From Thermohalobaculum sp039184865 (GTDB taxonomy: Bacteria; Pseudomonadota; Alphaproteobacteria; Rhodobacterales; Rhodobacteraceae): a stretch of 64,000 nt of DNA. Below the pieces are notes generated by a model. It had not been told where the DNA came from and ran no database searches. It saw only the letters and a list, made by a program, of their open reading frames with translations. Position 1 is the stretch's first letter. Each line of letters opens with the position of its first letter. Positions 52,497-60,973 of the stretch are shown here, piece after piece. The stretch lies in the NCBI GenBank assembly GCA_039184865.1, contig JBCDAV010000007.1, positions 142,339 to 206,338 on the forward strand. The letters are read 5' to 3'. The translations under genes and the position numbers were made by a program.

Positions 52497-53722
52497 GCGA
52501 TGCCCCGGTTCGCCAGTTTATCGGCGATGCGTTCCGCGAGGTTTTTCGCGACCGCGTCCTTGCCCTGGGTCGGCCAGGTCTCGGCACCCTCGTCCGAGAT
52601 TAGGGTCACGGTGTTGCTCTGCCCGCCCATCACGCCGGTCTCCGGCGAAACGTCGTTCGCGACGATCCAGTCGCAGCCCTTGCGGAGGCGTTTCTGCGTC
52701 GCGTGCTCGACGACATTCTCGGTCTCGGCCGCAAATCCGACCACGAGCGCGGGCCGACGACCCGGCGGCAGATGCGCGATCGTTTTCAGAATGTCCGGAT
52801 TCTCGGACATCTGAAGCGCCGGAACCTGACCGGATCCGTCCTTCTTGATCTTTTGCTCCGACTCCGAGGCCACACGCCAATCGGCGACCGCGGCGGCGAA
52901 GATGGCAGCCTGCACCGGAAGTGCTGCCTCGACGGCCGCCTTCATCTCGCGCGCTGTTTCCACGCGAATTGTCCGCACGGCATCGGGCGCGGCAAGGCCG
53001 ACCGGCCCCGAAATCAGGGTGACATCCGCACCGAGATCCCGCAGCGCACCGGCAATCGCATATCCTTGCGTGCCCGAGGAACGGTTCGCGATGTAGCGCA
53101 CCGGGTCGATAGGCTCATGTGTCGGCCCGGCCGTTACCAGAACGGGAGTGTGCGCCAGCGGTCCGGTTCCGCCGACAATGGCGTCGTGCTGCTCGATCGC
53201 CTGCACGATCTCGTCGGGTTCGGCCATCCGGCCCGGCCCGTATTCGCCACAGGCCATATCGCCCTCGTTCGGGCCGACGATGGCCGCGCCGTCCGCCACC
53301 AACGTCGACAGGTTTCGCTGGGTCGCCGCGTGCTGCCACATTCTGACATTCATGGCCGGCGCGGCGAGGACAGGCGTGTCGGTGGCGAGCAGGAGGGTGG
53401 AGGCAAGATCGTCGGCGTGTCCTTGCGCCATCTTCGCCATCAGGTCGGCCGTGGCGGGTGCGACGACAATCAGATCTGCCGACCGCGAGAGCTGTATGTG
53501 TCCCATCTCGGCTTCGTCGGTCAGGTCGAAAAGGTCGGTGTAGACCTTGTTGCCCGACAACCCGGCAACGCTGAGCGGCGTTACGAACTGCTCCCCCGAC
53601 CGCGTCAGAACTGCGGTGACGCTGCCTCCCCGGCGCTGAAGCGCGCGGATCAGCTCGAGCGATTTATACGCAGCGATGCCCCCGCCGATGATGAGCAGAA
53701 AACGCTTTCCATCGATGTTCAT
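52493..53722 (-). CDS. coaBC: Phosphopantothenoylcysteine decarboxylase/phosphopantothenate-cysteine ligase
   Basis: 409 aa bifunctional flavoprotein of coenzyme A synthesis. The CoaC half starts IIGGGIAAYKSLELIRAL and has PAMNVRMW, the substrate-binding PxMNxxMW motif. The CoaB half has GPTHEPIDPVRYIANRSSG, the CTP/phosphopantothenate site, and a KKDGSG segment. First gene of the coaBC-dut-rrf2 operon. Confidence 0.95.
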   Translation of the reverse strand: MNIDGKRFLLIIGGGIAAYKSLELIRALQRRGGSVTAVLTRSGEQFVTPLSVAGLSGNKVYTDLFDLTDEAEMGHIQLSRSADLIVVAPATADLMAKMAQGHADDLASTLLLATDTPVLAAPAMNVRMWQHAATQRNLSTLVADGAAIVGPNEGDMACGEYGPGRMAEPDEIVQAIEQHDAIVGGTGPLAHTPVLVTAGPTHEPIDPVRYIANRSSGTQGYAIAGALRDLGADVTLISGPVGLAAPDAVRTIRVETAREMKAAVEAALPVQAAIFAAAVADWRVASESEQKIKKDGSGQVPALQMSENPDILKTIAHLPPGRRPALVVGFAAETENVVEHATQKRLRKGCDWIVANDVSPETGVMGGQSNTVTLISDEGAETWPTQGKDAVAKNLAERIADKLANRGIA

Positions 53723-53958
53723 AATCTGCCCGGCGACTCACCAACGGTTCATTATTTCCAGATTGCAGGTGTAATTCTCGCAATCACCACAAGCAAGAGC
53801 GTATTTCATCAAGGCAATATCGTCTCATTTTGAACCATAATCGACCAAACGACTCAGATAGTTAATCGAAGCTTAAGGCGATGCCTCGCAGAATCTGGGG
53901 AGACAGGATTGGTGAATTTCGGTTTCCCCTAAAAATTGAGATGTTGTCCCGGCATTCG

Positions 53959-53973
53959 GTAACGCTCTGTTAA
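53959..53973 (+). promoter_or_regulatory. CtrA-like box GTAA-N7-TTAA upstream of the luxR locus
   Basis: GTAA 53959-53962 and TTAA 53970-53973 are separated by seven bases, one mismatch from the CtrA consensus, 23 bp before the small ORF at 53996. In Dinoroseobacter shibae, quorum sensing and the CtrA phosphorelay are known to be linked, which makes the site plausible. Otherwise 53723-53995 is an AT-rich promoter-like gap. Confidence 0.3.
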
Positions 53974-53995
53974 CGATGCTTGCAGGAGGATGAAC

Positions 53996-54223
53996 ATGAA
54001 CGATTGGTTTGTCACGGTTCTCGTCTCGGTGCGCGACATGGCCGCCCAAAGCGGAATGGTTGCTCTCGCAGAAGAGATGGACGTCGCAATCCTGGTGGCT
54101 GCCAACGAAAGTCACGAGCGGGATTTGGCGAATCTGGGCAGGGTGGATGTCAACGCATCTGAACACGATCCTCGAGCACTTGCAGACCCTGCCGACTTTG
54201 GGCGGATTCGGCGGTATCATTGA
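53996..54223 (+). CDS. Small ORF overlapping the luxR start (75 aa)
   Basis: An unusually strong AGGAGG at 53984-53991 sits just before ATG 53996, so this frame is probably translated. It begins MNDWFVTVLVSVRDMA and contains MDVAILVAANESHERDL; no known domain. The last 77 bp run over the luxR start (54147) in another frame, so ribosomes translating it would affect luxR initiation. It could be a real small protein or a leader that couples or limits LuxR synthesis. Confidence 0.42.
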   Translation: MNDWFVTVLVSVRDMAAQSGMVALAEEMDVAILVAANESHERDLANLGRVDVNASEHDPRALADPADFGRIRRYH

Positions 54224-54935
54224 TACGGTTCGTGGAACCTACGACGTAGATCATGTCACCTATTACGCAGTCTCTCTCGGGATCGATGCGCGTGAACTGG
54301 AACAACCCGATGTTCAGGAGTTCCAGGATATCGACGGCGTCATCCTGCAGACCGGCCGCAAGGTTGCGGCTGTGTCATACCCGCAGGACTGGCTGCGATG
54401 GTATGTCGAGGCGAACTTCCACGAATCCGATCCGGTTCTGCTCGGCGCGTCGGCCAGCTTCGACCCCGTCGACTGGGCCGAACTTTCCTGGGACTCGCGC
54501 GATGAACGCGAATTCCGCAGCCAGGCCCAGGAATTCGGCGTTGGTAACCAGGGCTACACCGTTCCGGTCAGGGGACCGGGCGGGCAACTGGCGCTTTTCA
54601 CCATCAACAAGCAATGCTCGCAGGACAGCTGGCAGGCGTTCCTTGCGGAGCATCGCACCGATTTCATGCTGCTGGGGCACTTCATGCACCAGCGCGTTCT
54701 CAAACTGGTCGGCGTCGAGCAAGCGGCTTCGGCCCGGCCACTGTCTGCCCGCGAGAAAGACGCCATGCGTCTGATCGCCAGGGGCATGAGCCGTGGACGC
54801 GCGTCCGAAGCGCTCGGGATCTCCGAGAACACGTTCCGCGTCTATATCGATAGCGCCCGGCACAAGCTGGGAGCGCTGAACATACCGAACGCCATCGCAC
54901 TGGCCGTACACAGGGGGATCATACCACCGGTCTGA
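54147..54935 (+). CDS. LuxR-family quorum-sensing regulator with autoinducer-binding domain
   Basis: 262 aa. The N-terminal autoinducer-binding domain has the conserved acyl-homoserine-lactone residues: W82 and Y86 (DWLRWY), D95-P96 (ESDPV), W110 (PVDW) and a Gly in FGVGNQGY. The C-terminal LuxR helix-turn-helix is at about 195-255 (PLSAREKDAMRLIARGMSRG; LGISENTFRVYI). ATG 54147 is the start that gives the family length. It is directly upstream of the luxI gene on the same strand. Confidence 0.92.
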   Translation: MSTHLNTILEHLQTLPTLGGFGGIIDTVRGTYDVDHVTYYAVSLGIDARELEQPDVQEFQDIDGVILQTGRKVAAVSYPQDWLRWYVEANFHESDPVLLGASASFDPVDWAELSWDSRDEREFRSQAQEFGVGNQGYTVPVRGPGGQLALFTINKQCSQDSWQAFLAEHRTDFMLLGHFMHQRVLKLVGVEQAASARPLSAREKDAMRLIARGMSRGRASEALGISENTFRVYIDSARHKLGALNIPNAIALAVHRGIIPPV

Positions 54936-54969
54936 CGCACTAGAAAAATCCGCGATGCGTACAATTTGA

Positions 54970-54989
54970 ACGAAATTTTAAGATTTCGT
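54970..54989 (+). promoter_or_regulatory. 20-bp lux-box-like inverted repeat upstream of luxI
   Basis: ACGAAAT 54970-54976 and ATTTCGT 54983-54989 form perfect 7-bp arms within a 20-bp element, the size of known lux/tra boxes bound by LuxR-AHL dimers. It ends 44 bp before the luxI start, the expected place for autoinduction. Confidence 0.55.
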
Positions 54990-55033
54990 GCGTAAATCCC
55001 TCTGTCAGCAGAATGCTGATGGAGCGATACCGC

Positions 55034-55729
55034 ATGTTTACCCTGGTTTATGGCAACGATCTCTTCGACTTTCCGCGTCTGGCGAACGAAATGTTCAATG
55101 ACCGCCGCGTTCAATTCAAGGAAGACTTGGGCTGGGATCTGGATATTGATCCGGAAGGCCGTGAGATCGATCACTACGACCTGATGAACCCGCTTTACGT
55201 GATCCTGAAGAACGATCACGGGCGTCACCTCGCCTCGGGCCGTCTGCTGCCCACGACCGGGCCGACGATGATCGCCGATCACTTCTCGGACCTGACCGAT
55301 GACGTGGCGATCGAGAGCTCGCTGATCTGGGAGGTCACGCGCGTTTTCGTCGCCGAGCGCGGCAAGGACTCGGTGCGCAATGCAGCGCGCCTGATGTGGG
55401 GCGGGGCTCAGATCGGGCTGCGCGCAGGCGTCGAGTTCTACGTCTCGGTGACCCCGAAATACATGACACGCGTCTTCGCGGCCTGTGGCTGGCCGGCCGA
55501 GATCATCGGCGAGAAGGTCACCGAGAAGGACGGCCATCTCTGCGCCTGCCTGTGGGAAATCAACGAGAAGAACTGCGACGCTCTGGCCCGCAAGGCCAAG
55601 ATCGACGCCGGTTCGATCGATCTGCGCGTCCATCGCAAGCCGATCCGTGCGCCGCAGACCAAGGCGCTGAATCCGGCATTTCTGCCGCCGGTCGCGCCGA
55701 CGACCCCGGTGGCATCCAAGATCTGCTGA
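55034..55729 (+). CDS. Acyl-homoserine-lactone synthase (LuxI family)
   Basis: 231 aa. Catalytic LuxI residues are present at the expected places: R24/R25, F28 and W34 (DRRVQFKEDLGW), D47 and D49 (DHYDLM), R70 (SGRLLPT), E100 and R103 (IWEVTRVFV). It joins an acyl chain from acyl-ACP to S-adenosylmethionine to make an AHL signal. The C-terminal tail after about residue 190 is longer than usual and Pro/Ala-rich. ATG 55034 is chosen from family alignment. Terminated by a strong hairpin at 55743. Confidence 0.93.
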   Translation: MFTLVYGNDLFDFPRLANEMFNDRRVQFKEDLGWDLDIDPEGREIDHYDLMNPLYVILKNDHGRHLASGRLLPTTGPTMIADHFSDLTDDVAIESSLIWEVTRVFVAERGKDSVRNAARLMWGGAQIGLRAGVEFYVSVTPKYMTRVFAACGWPAEIIGEKVTEKDGHLCACLWEINEKNCDALARKAKIDAGSIDLRVHRKPIRAPQTKALNPAFLPPVAPTTPVASKIC

Positions 55730-55742
55730 CCTGACAGCAGCG

Positions 55743-55779
55743 AACGACGGGCGCGTGCGGTATCCGCGCCCGTCGTTTT
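55743..55779. terminator. Strong hairpin between convergent luxI and aminotransferase genes
   Basis: A perfect 13-bp stem (55743-55755 with 55765-55777) with a 9-nt loop is followed by TT on the plus strand. The short T tract makes it a likely terminator for luxI and possibly a bidirectional block for the convergent aminotransferase. Confidence 0.65.
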
Positions 55780-55786
55780 GAGACGA

Positions 55787-57133
55787 TCAGGCGGCGTCTG
55801 CCAGTGCCTGCGATACCGCAGTCGAGAGCTTTTCGGTGATCTCTGCAATGTGTTCATCCTCGAGGATGAACGGTGGCGCCAGCAGGACGTGGTCGCCATG
55901 CACACCGTCAATCGTGCCGCCCATGGGGTAGCAGATCAGCCCGGCCTCGAACGCGGCCTTCTTGATCCGTTTGTTTATCCCAAGTGCCGGATCGAAGGGC
56001 GCCTTGGTCTCGCGATCCTCGACGATCTCGAGCGCGCGAAAGAGCCCCCTGCCCCGGATATCGCCGATATTGGGATGCTGGCCGAACGCCGAGACGAGCG
56101 CGCCTTGCAGCTTTTCTCCCATCGCATCGGATCGCGCGACGAGATCCCGGTCCAGCAGAGATTTCACGACAGCCAGTCCGGCCGCGCAGGCGATCGGATG
56201 ACCGAGATAGGTGTGGCCGTGCTGGAAGAAACCGCTTCCGCCGGCGATCGTGTCATGGATCTCGGAGGTGCAGAGCATCGCCCCGATCGGCTGATAACCG
56301 CCGCCGAGCCCCTTCGCGATGGTGACAATATCCGGGCTTATGCCATCCTGTTCGCAGGCAAACAGGGTTCCGGTGCGCCCCATTCCGCACATGACTTCAT
56401 CGAGGATCAGGAGAACGCCGTACCGGTCGCAGATCTCGCGGACACGTTTGAAGTAGCCCTCGACCGGAGGAACGGCGCCGATCGTGGCACCGACCACCGG
56501 TTCGGCCAGGAACGCCATGACCGAGTCGGGGCCGAGCCGCTGGATCTCGGCTTCCAGTTCATCGGCGACCCGATGACCGTAGGCCTCGGGGGATTCGTCG
56601 TCAGCCCGATCGCGATACTCGTAACAGGGGGAGATGTGGCTGAAGTCGACCAGCAGTGGCTCGAACTGCTTCTTGCGCCAGGCATTCCCGCCCGCCGCCA
56701 GCGCGCCAAGCGTATTGCCGTGATAACTTTGACGCCGTGCGATCAGGTGGCGGCGCTGCGGCTCTCCGCGTTCGAGATGGTACTGGCGGGCGAGCTTCAG
56801 GGCTGCCTCGACCGCCTCGGAGCCGCCGGAGACATAGTAGACGCGCTCGATCCCTGCCGGCGCGTTGGCGATCAGCAGGTCGGCCAGTTCTTCCGCCGGT
56901 TCGGACGAGAAGAACCCGGTATGCGCAAAGGCCAGCTTGTCGGCCTGGTCCTTGATCGCCTGCGTGACCACCGGGTCGCCATGACCGAGGCACGAAACTG
57001 CCGCGCCGCCCGACCCGTCGAAGTAGCGCTTGCCCTCGGCATCGATCAGGTAGCAGCCCTCTCCAGCCACAGCGATGGGAGGCACGTTCTTGGAGTGACG
57101 CGGGAAGACATGGCTGTCACGCGGCTGGCTCAT
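55787..57133 (-). CDS. Class III aminotransferase
   Basis: 448 aa PLP enzyme. YVSGGSEAVEAALKLAR is the phosphate-binding segment, LLILDEVMCGMGRTG holds the pyridine-binding aspartate and VTIAKGLGGGYQPIGA the PLP lysine (K274). The family transfers amino groups from omega-amino acids or diamines to pyruvate or 2-oxoglutarate. Its start overlaps the TRAP permease stop by four bases (ATGA 57130-57133), so it probably acts on the imported compound. Confidence 0.9.
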   Translation of the reverse strand: MSQPRDSHVFPRHSKNVPPIAVAGEGCYLIDAEGKRYFDGSGGAAVSCLGHGDPVVTQAIKDQADKLAFAHTGFFSSEPAEELADLLIANAPAGIERVYYVSGGSEAVEAALKLARQYHLERGEPQRRHLIARRQSYHGNTLGALAAGGNAWRKKQFEPLLVDFSHISPCYEYRDRADDESPEAYGHRVADELEAEIQRLGPDSVMAFLAEPVVGATIGAVPPVEGYFKRVREICDRYGVLLILDEVMCGMGRTGTLFACEQDGISPDIVTIAKGLGGGYQPIGAMLCTSEIHDTIAGGSGFFQHGHTYLGHPIACAAGLAVVKSLLDRDLVARSDAMGEKLQGALVSAFGQHPNIGDIRGRGLFRALEIVEDRETKAPFDPALGINKRIKKAAFEAGLICYPMGGTIDGVHGDHVLLAPPFILEDEHIAEITEKLSTAVSQALADAA

Positions 57134-59733
57134 GCCGGCATCTCCTTCTCTCGGCGGCGCGTCTGCATCCAGTAGACCCCGGCCAACAGCAAGAGCGCCG
57201 GGAGATAAAAGATCTCTTTCGGCATGCGACTCGCCTCGGTCTGGATGTTCGAGACGTGCACCGGATCGTCGCCGTAGTAGTCGAACATCGTCCCGATCTT
57301 CTCGAAATAGGGAGTCTGCGGGAACGGCTCGTCGATCTTGGCGAAACCGTCTTCCAGATTGACGGTCAGCCCGGCGCCTTCCAGCCGCTCGATTGCCTCG
57401 GCCCGTCTGCCCATCGGCACGAGCAGCGTGGTCGACGTCATGTCGCCGGTGTCGAAGTCGGGCCCGGAGACGATGAAGGTCAGCACACCGTTGTCGGGCG
57501 CACCGCCGACGACTTCGAAGACGCGCTCCGGCGGGTGCTCGACATAGGGCGGCTGGATCTGATCGAGCCAGAAGCCCGGCCGGAACAGCGTGAACGCGAT
57601 CAGCAGCAGGATGGCGGATTCCCAAGCCTTGTTGCGCGTCATCCACCAGCCTTGCGTCGCCGCCGCGAACAGCATCATGGCTATGACGGCGACGCCGAAG
57701 ACGAACACCGCCTTTGCCGGGCCGACATCGATCAGCAAAAGCTCGGTGTTGAAGATGAACAGGAACGGCAGCAGGGCCGTGCGGATATCGTAGGCGAAGC
57801 CCTGGATACCCGTCTTGATCGGATCGCCTTTCGAGATTGCGGCGGCGGCGAAGGCTGCCAACCCGACCGGCGGCGTGTCGTCCGCGAGGATGCCGAAGTA
57901 GAAAACGAACAGGTGCACCGCGATCAGCGGCAGGATCAGTCCATCCGCTGCCGCCAGCGTCAGGATCACCGGCGCCATCAACGAGGACACCACGATGTAG
58001 TTGGCCGTGGTTGGCAGGCCCATGCCGAGGATCAGGCTCATCACCGCCACCATCAGCAGCATCACCATCAGGTAGCCGCCCGAGGCATACTCGACCAGTT
58101 CGCCGATCACCTGGTGCGCACCGGTCAGCGAGATCGTGCCGACGATGATGCCTGCAGCACCCGTCGCGACGCCGATGCCGATCATGTTGCGCGAGCCCGA
58201 GACCATGCCGTCGATCCACTCGCCCCAGCCGCGCGCGAAAGCCCCGCCAATGTTGCCCTGCCCGCGCATCATCGCTTTTAACGGATGTTGCGTGAGCGTG
58301 ACGGCAATCATCGCCAGCGTCGCCCAGAACGCAGAGAATGCGGGCGAGAGACGCTCGATCACGATGCACCAGATCAGAATGACGATCGGCAGGATGAAGT
58401 AGAGACCGGTCACAGCCGTTGGTCCGGCGCGCGGCAGTTCCGTGATCGGGGCGTCCGGGTCATCGACCACCAGATCGTCGAGCCGCGAGGCACGCCAGAG
58501 CAGGATGAGATAGCCCACGGTGCACAGCGCAATCACCACCGGGAAGGCGAGATCCGGCAGGGCCGTCTTGATCCAACCCATGCCGAAATAGACCGCCAGG
58601 CCGAGGAAGGCGACGAAGAGGAAGCCGGAAAGCACGCCAATCAGCCGCTGCGCGATGGTGGTCGCGACCGACGGTTTCGGCAGGCCCTTGAGGCCCAGCT
58701 TCATCGCTTCGAGATGGACGATATAGACGAGCGCGATGTAGCTGACCAAGGCAGGCACGAGCGCGTGCTTGATGATCTCGGTGTAGGAGACGCCGGTGAA
58801 CTCGGCCATCAGGAATGCGGCAGCACCCATCACCGGCGGCGTGAGCTGTCCGTTGGTGGACGAAGCGACCTCGACGGCGCCGGCCTTCTCGGGCGTGAAG
58901 CCCGTGCGCTTCATCAGCGGAATGGTGAAGGTGCCGGTCGTGACCGTGTTGGCGATGGAGGAACCCGAATAAAGCCCGCTCATCGCGGAGGCCACGACGG
59001 CGGCCTTTGCCGGTCCACCGCGCAAGTGGCCCATCAGCGAGAACGAGACCTTGATGAAGTAGTTGCCCGCGCCGGCCTTCTCGAGGATCGAGCCAAACAG
59101 CACGAACAGGAATATCAGCGAGGTAGAGACGGAGAGCGCGACGCCGAAAACGCCCTCGCCCTGCATCCAGTAGTGCCACATGGCCTTGCCGTAGCTCGCA
59201 CCCTTCCACTGCATCACCTCGGGCAGCCAGCGGGCATCGCCGAAGAACGTATAACCGAGGAACACGCAGGCGACGATGACGAGCGGCAGCCCGAGTGCGC
59301 GATAGACGGTGATCAGCACGATGACCATGCCGACCGTCGAGGCGATCAGGTCGCCCGTCGTCGGCAGGCCCGCGCGCACGGCGATCGCGTCGCGCAGGAC
59401 AACAGCGTAAAGACACGCGGCGACGCCCAAGGCCGCCAGCAGCCAGTCATACCAGGGAATGCGATCGGTCGGTCCGGACTTGGCCAGCGGGAACGCCATG
59501 GCCGCGAGAAACAGGCCGAAGGCCAGGTGAATCCGGCGGGCGTCCGAGTTCGTCACAACTCCGAAGCCGAGTTGCTCCTGCACCCAGAACGGCACGGCCG
59601 ACGCGATGTAAAGCTGGAAGAAGGCCCAGGCCAGCGCACCCCAGAAGATAACCTGCGCCTGCCAGCCGATCGGATTGCGACCGCCGGTATCCGTGGCCGT
59701 AAACTGGTCGAGATTGTCTGATTGTCCGGCCAT
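57130..59733 (-). CDS. TRAP transporter fused small and large permease (4TM/12TM)
   Basis: 867 aa. Both permease subunits are fused: the first few helices are the DctQ-like part and the remainder the DctM-like part (GLYSGSSIANTVTTGTFTIP; LTPPVMGAAAFLM; GMGLPTTANYIV are family signatures). A soluble C-terminal region of about 130 residues follows (CBS-unlike, DUF3394-like). It uses the sodium or proton gradient to import an organic acid bound by the TAXI protein encoded upstream. Confidence 0.94.
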   Translation of the reverse strand: MAGQSDNLDQFTATDTGGRNPIGWQAQVIFWGALAWAFFQLYIASAVPFWVQEQLGFGVVTNSDARRIHLAFGLFLAAMAFPLAKSGPTDRIPWYDWLLAALGVAACLYAVVLRDAIAVRAGLPTTGDLIASTVGMVIVLITVYRALGLPLVIVACVFLGYTFFGDARWLPEVMQWKGASYGKAMWHYWMQGEGVFGVALSVSTSLIFLFVLFGSILEKAGAGNYFIKVSFSLMGHLRGGPAKAAVVASAMSGLYSGSSIANTVTTGTFTIPLMKRTGFTPEKAGAVEVASSTNGQLTPPVMGAAAFLMAEFTGVSYTEIIKHALVPALVSYIALVYIVHLEAMKLGLKGLPKPSVATTIAQRLIGVLSGFLFVAFLGLAVYFGMGWIKTALPDLAFPVVIALCTVGYLILLWRASRLDDLVVDDPDAPITELPRAGPTAVTGLYFILPIVILIWCIVIERLSPAFSAFWATLAMIAVTLTQHPLKAMMRGQGNIGGAFARGWGEWIDGMVSGSRNMIGIGVATGAAGIIVGTISLTGAHQVIGELVEYASGGYLMVMLLMVAVMSLILGMGLPTTANYIVVSSLMAPVILTLAAADGLILPLIAVHLFVFYFGILADDTPPVGLAAFAAAAISKGDPIKTGIQGFAYDIRTALLPFLFIFNTELLLIDVGPAKAVFVFGVAVIAMMLFAAATQGWWMTRNKAWESAILLLIAFTLFRPGFWLDQIQPPYVEHPPERVFEVVGGAPDNGVLTFIVSGPDFDTGDMTSTTLLVPMGRRAEAIERLEGAGLTVNLEDGFAKIDEPFPQTPYFEKIGTMFDYYGDDPVHVSNIQTEASRMPKEIFYLPALLLLAGVYWMQTRRREKEMPA

Positions 59734-59755
59734 GTGATCCCCGCTCGGTCGCTTG

Positions 59756-59778
59756 CCGTGACAGGCACACCGTCACGG
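59756..59778 (-). other. Hairpin between the TAXI binding-protein and TRAP permease genes
   Basis: CCGTGAC 59756-59762 pairs with GTCACGG 59772-59778 (9-nt loop) in the 87-bp gap. Such intercistronic stems often keep the binding-protein mRNA more abundant than that of the permease. Confidence 0.4.
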
Positions 59779-59820
59779 CCGGTGTCATGGGGCGGGCGCG
59801 CGGCCCACCCCGCGGGCGGA

Positions 59821-60786
59821 TTACATCCAGCCCTTTTCCTTGTAGTACTTCACCGCACCGGGGTGCAGCGGGGCCGACAGCGAGTCGGTGATCATCTCTT
59901 CCGGCTTCAGGTTGGCGAAGGCCGGGTGCAGCTTGGTGAACTGGTCGAAGTTCTCGAAGACCGCCTTGACGACCACGTAGACGACCTCTTCCGGCACATC
60001 CGCGCTGGAGACGAAGGTGGCGCCCACGCCGAAGGTCTGGATGTCGTTCTCGTTGTTGTACATGCCGGCCGGGATGGTGGCCTTGCGGTAGAACGAGTTG
60101 TCAGCGACCAGCTTGTCGATGGCGGGTCCGGTCACGTCAACCAGCTTGGCCGCACAGGTCGCCAGCGACTCCTGGGTCAGAGCGGACGGGTGACCGACCA
60201 GCCAGAAATACGCGTCGATCTTGCCGTCGCAGACCGCCTGACCGGTTTCGGCCGACTTCATCTCGGCCGCCAGTTTCAGGTCGTCGCGCGACCAGCCCAT
60301 GGCCTCTTCCATGACTTCCCAGGTACCGCGGGTGCCCGATCCCGGGTTGCCGATGTTCATCCGCTTGCCCTTGACGTCGGCAATCGTGTTGATGCCCGAG
60401 GCTTCCGAGGCGATTACCGTCACCGGCTCCGGGTGCACCGAGAACACGGCGCGCAGGTTCTCGAACTTGCCGGCGTCCTCGAACTTCGAGGTGCCGTTAT
60501 AGGCGTGGTACTGCCAGTCGGACTGGGCAACGCCGAACTCCAGTTCACCCGCACGGATCGTGTTGATGTTGTAGATCGAACCACCGGTCGACTCGGCCGA
60601 GCAACGGATGCCGTGCTCCTTGCGGTCCTTGTTCACGAGACGGCAGATCGCGCCACCCGTCGGGTAGTAGACGCCGGTGACGCCGCCAGTGCCGATCGAG
60701 ATGAACTGTTGCTGAGCCGTGGCGGGCGCCGATGCGCCGAAAGCCAGCGCTGCGCCGAATGCTGCACCAAGTGCGAGATGTTTCAT
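59821..60786 (-). CDS. TAXI-family TRAP transporter solute-binding protein
   Basis: 321 aa. Signal peptide ends near ATAQQ (about residue 25). FISIGTGGVTGVYYPTGGAIC is the TAXI family N-terminal signature, and INTIADVKGKRMNIGNPGSGTRGTWE is the second lobe entry. It captures the substrate in the periplasm and delivers it to the fused permease. GGGAGA precedes ATG 60786. First gene of a three-gene minus-strand operon with permease and aminotransferase. Confidence 0.93.
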   Translation of the reverse strand: MKHLALGAAFGAALAFGASAPATAQQQFISIGTGGVTGVYYPTGGAICRLVNKDRKEHGIRCSAESTGGSIYNINTIRAGELEFGVAQSDWQYHAYNGTSKFEDAGKFENLRAVFSVHPEPVTVIASEASGINTIADVKGKRMNIGNPGSGTRGTWEVMEEAMGWSRDDLKLAAEMKSAETGQAVCDGKIDAYFWLVGHPSALTQESLATCAAKLVDVTGPAIDKLVADNSFYRKATIPAGMYNNENDIQTFGVGATFVSSADVPEEVVYVVVKAVFENFDQFTKLHPAFANLKPEEMITDSLSAPLHPGAVKYYKEKGWM

Positions 60787-60973
60787 GTCCGGTCTCCCTG
60801 TTCCGGTAGAGGTGATGCGCCGGACCCGCAAAGGGTCGGCGCCGGGCAGGACAGCGAGGCAAACCCGCGCCTTCCTGAAAAAACAGTGATCCAGTCTCGG
60901 CACATCGTCAAGCGTCGCGCGCTTGCTCCGGGCGCGGTCGCGCGCCACAAGGAGGCAAACAGGGGAGAGTGAA

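Noticed and set aside
58285..59721. A 478-codon plus-strand open frame opposite the TRAP permease
   Set aside because: It is antisense to a firm membrane-protein gene and made of charged low-complexity sequence.
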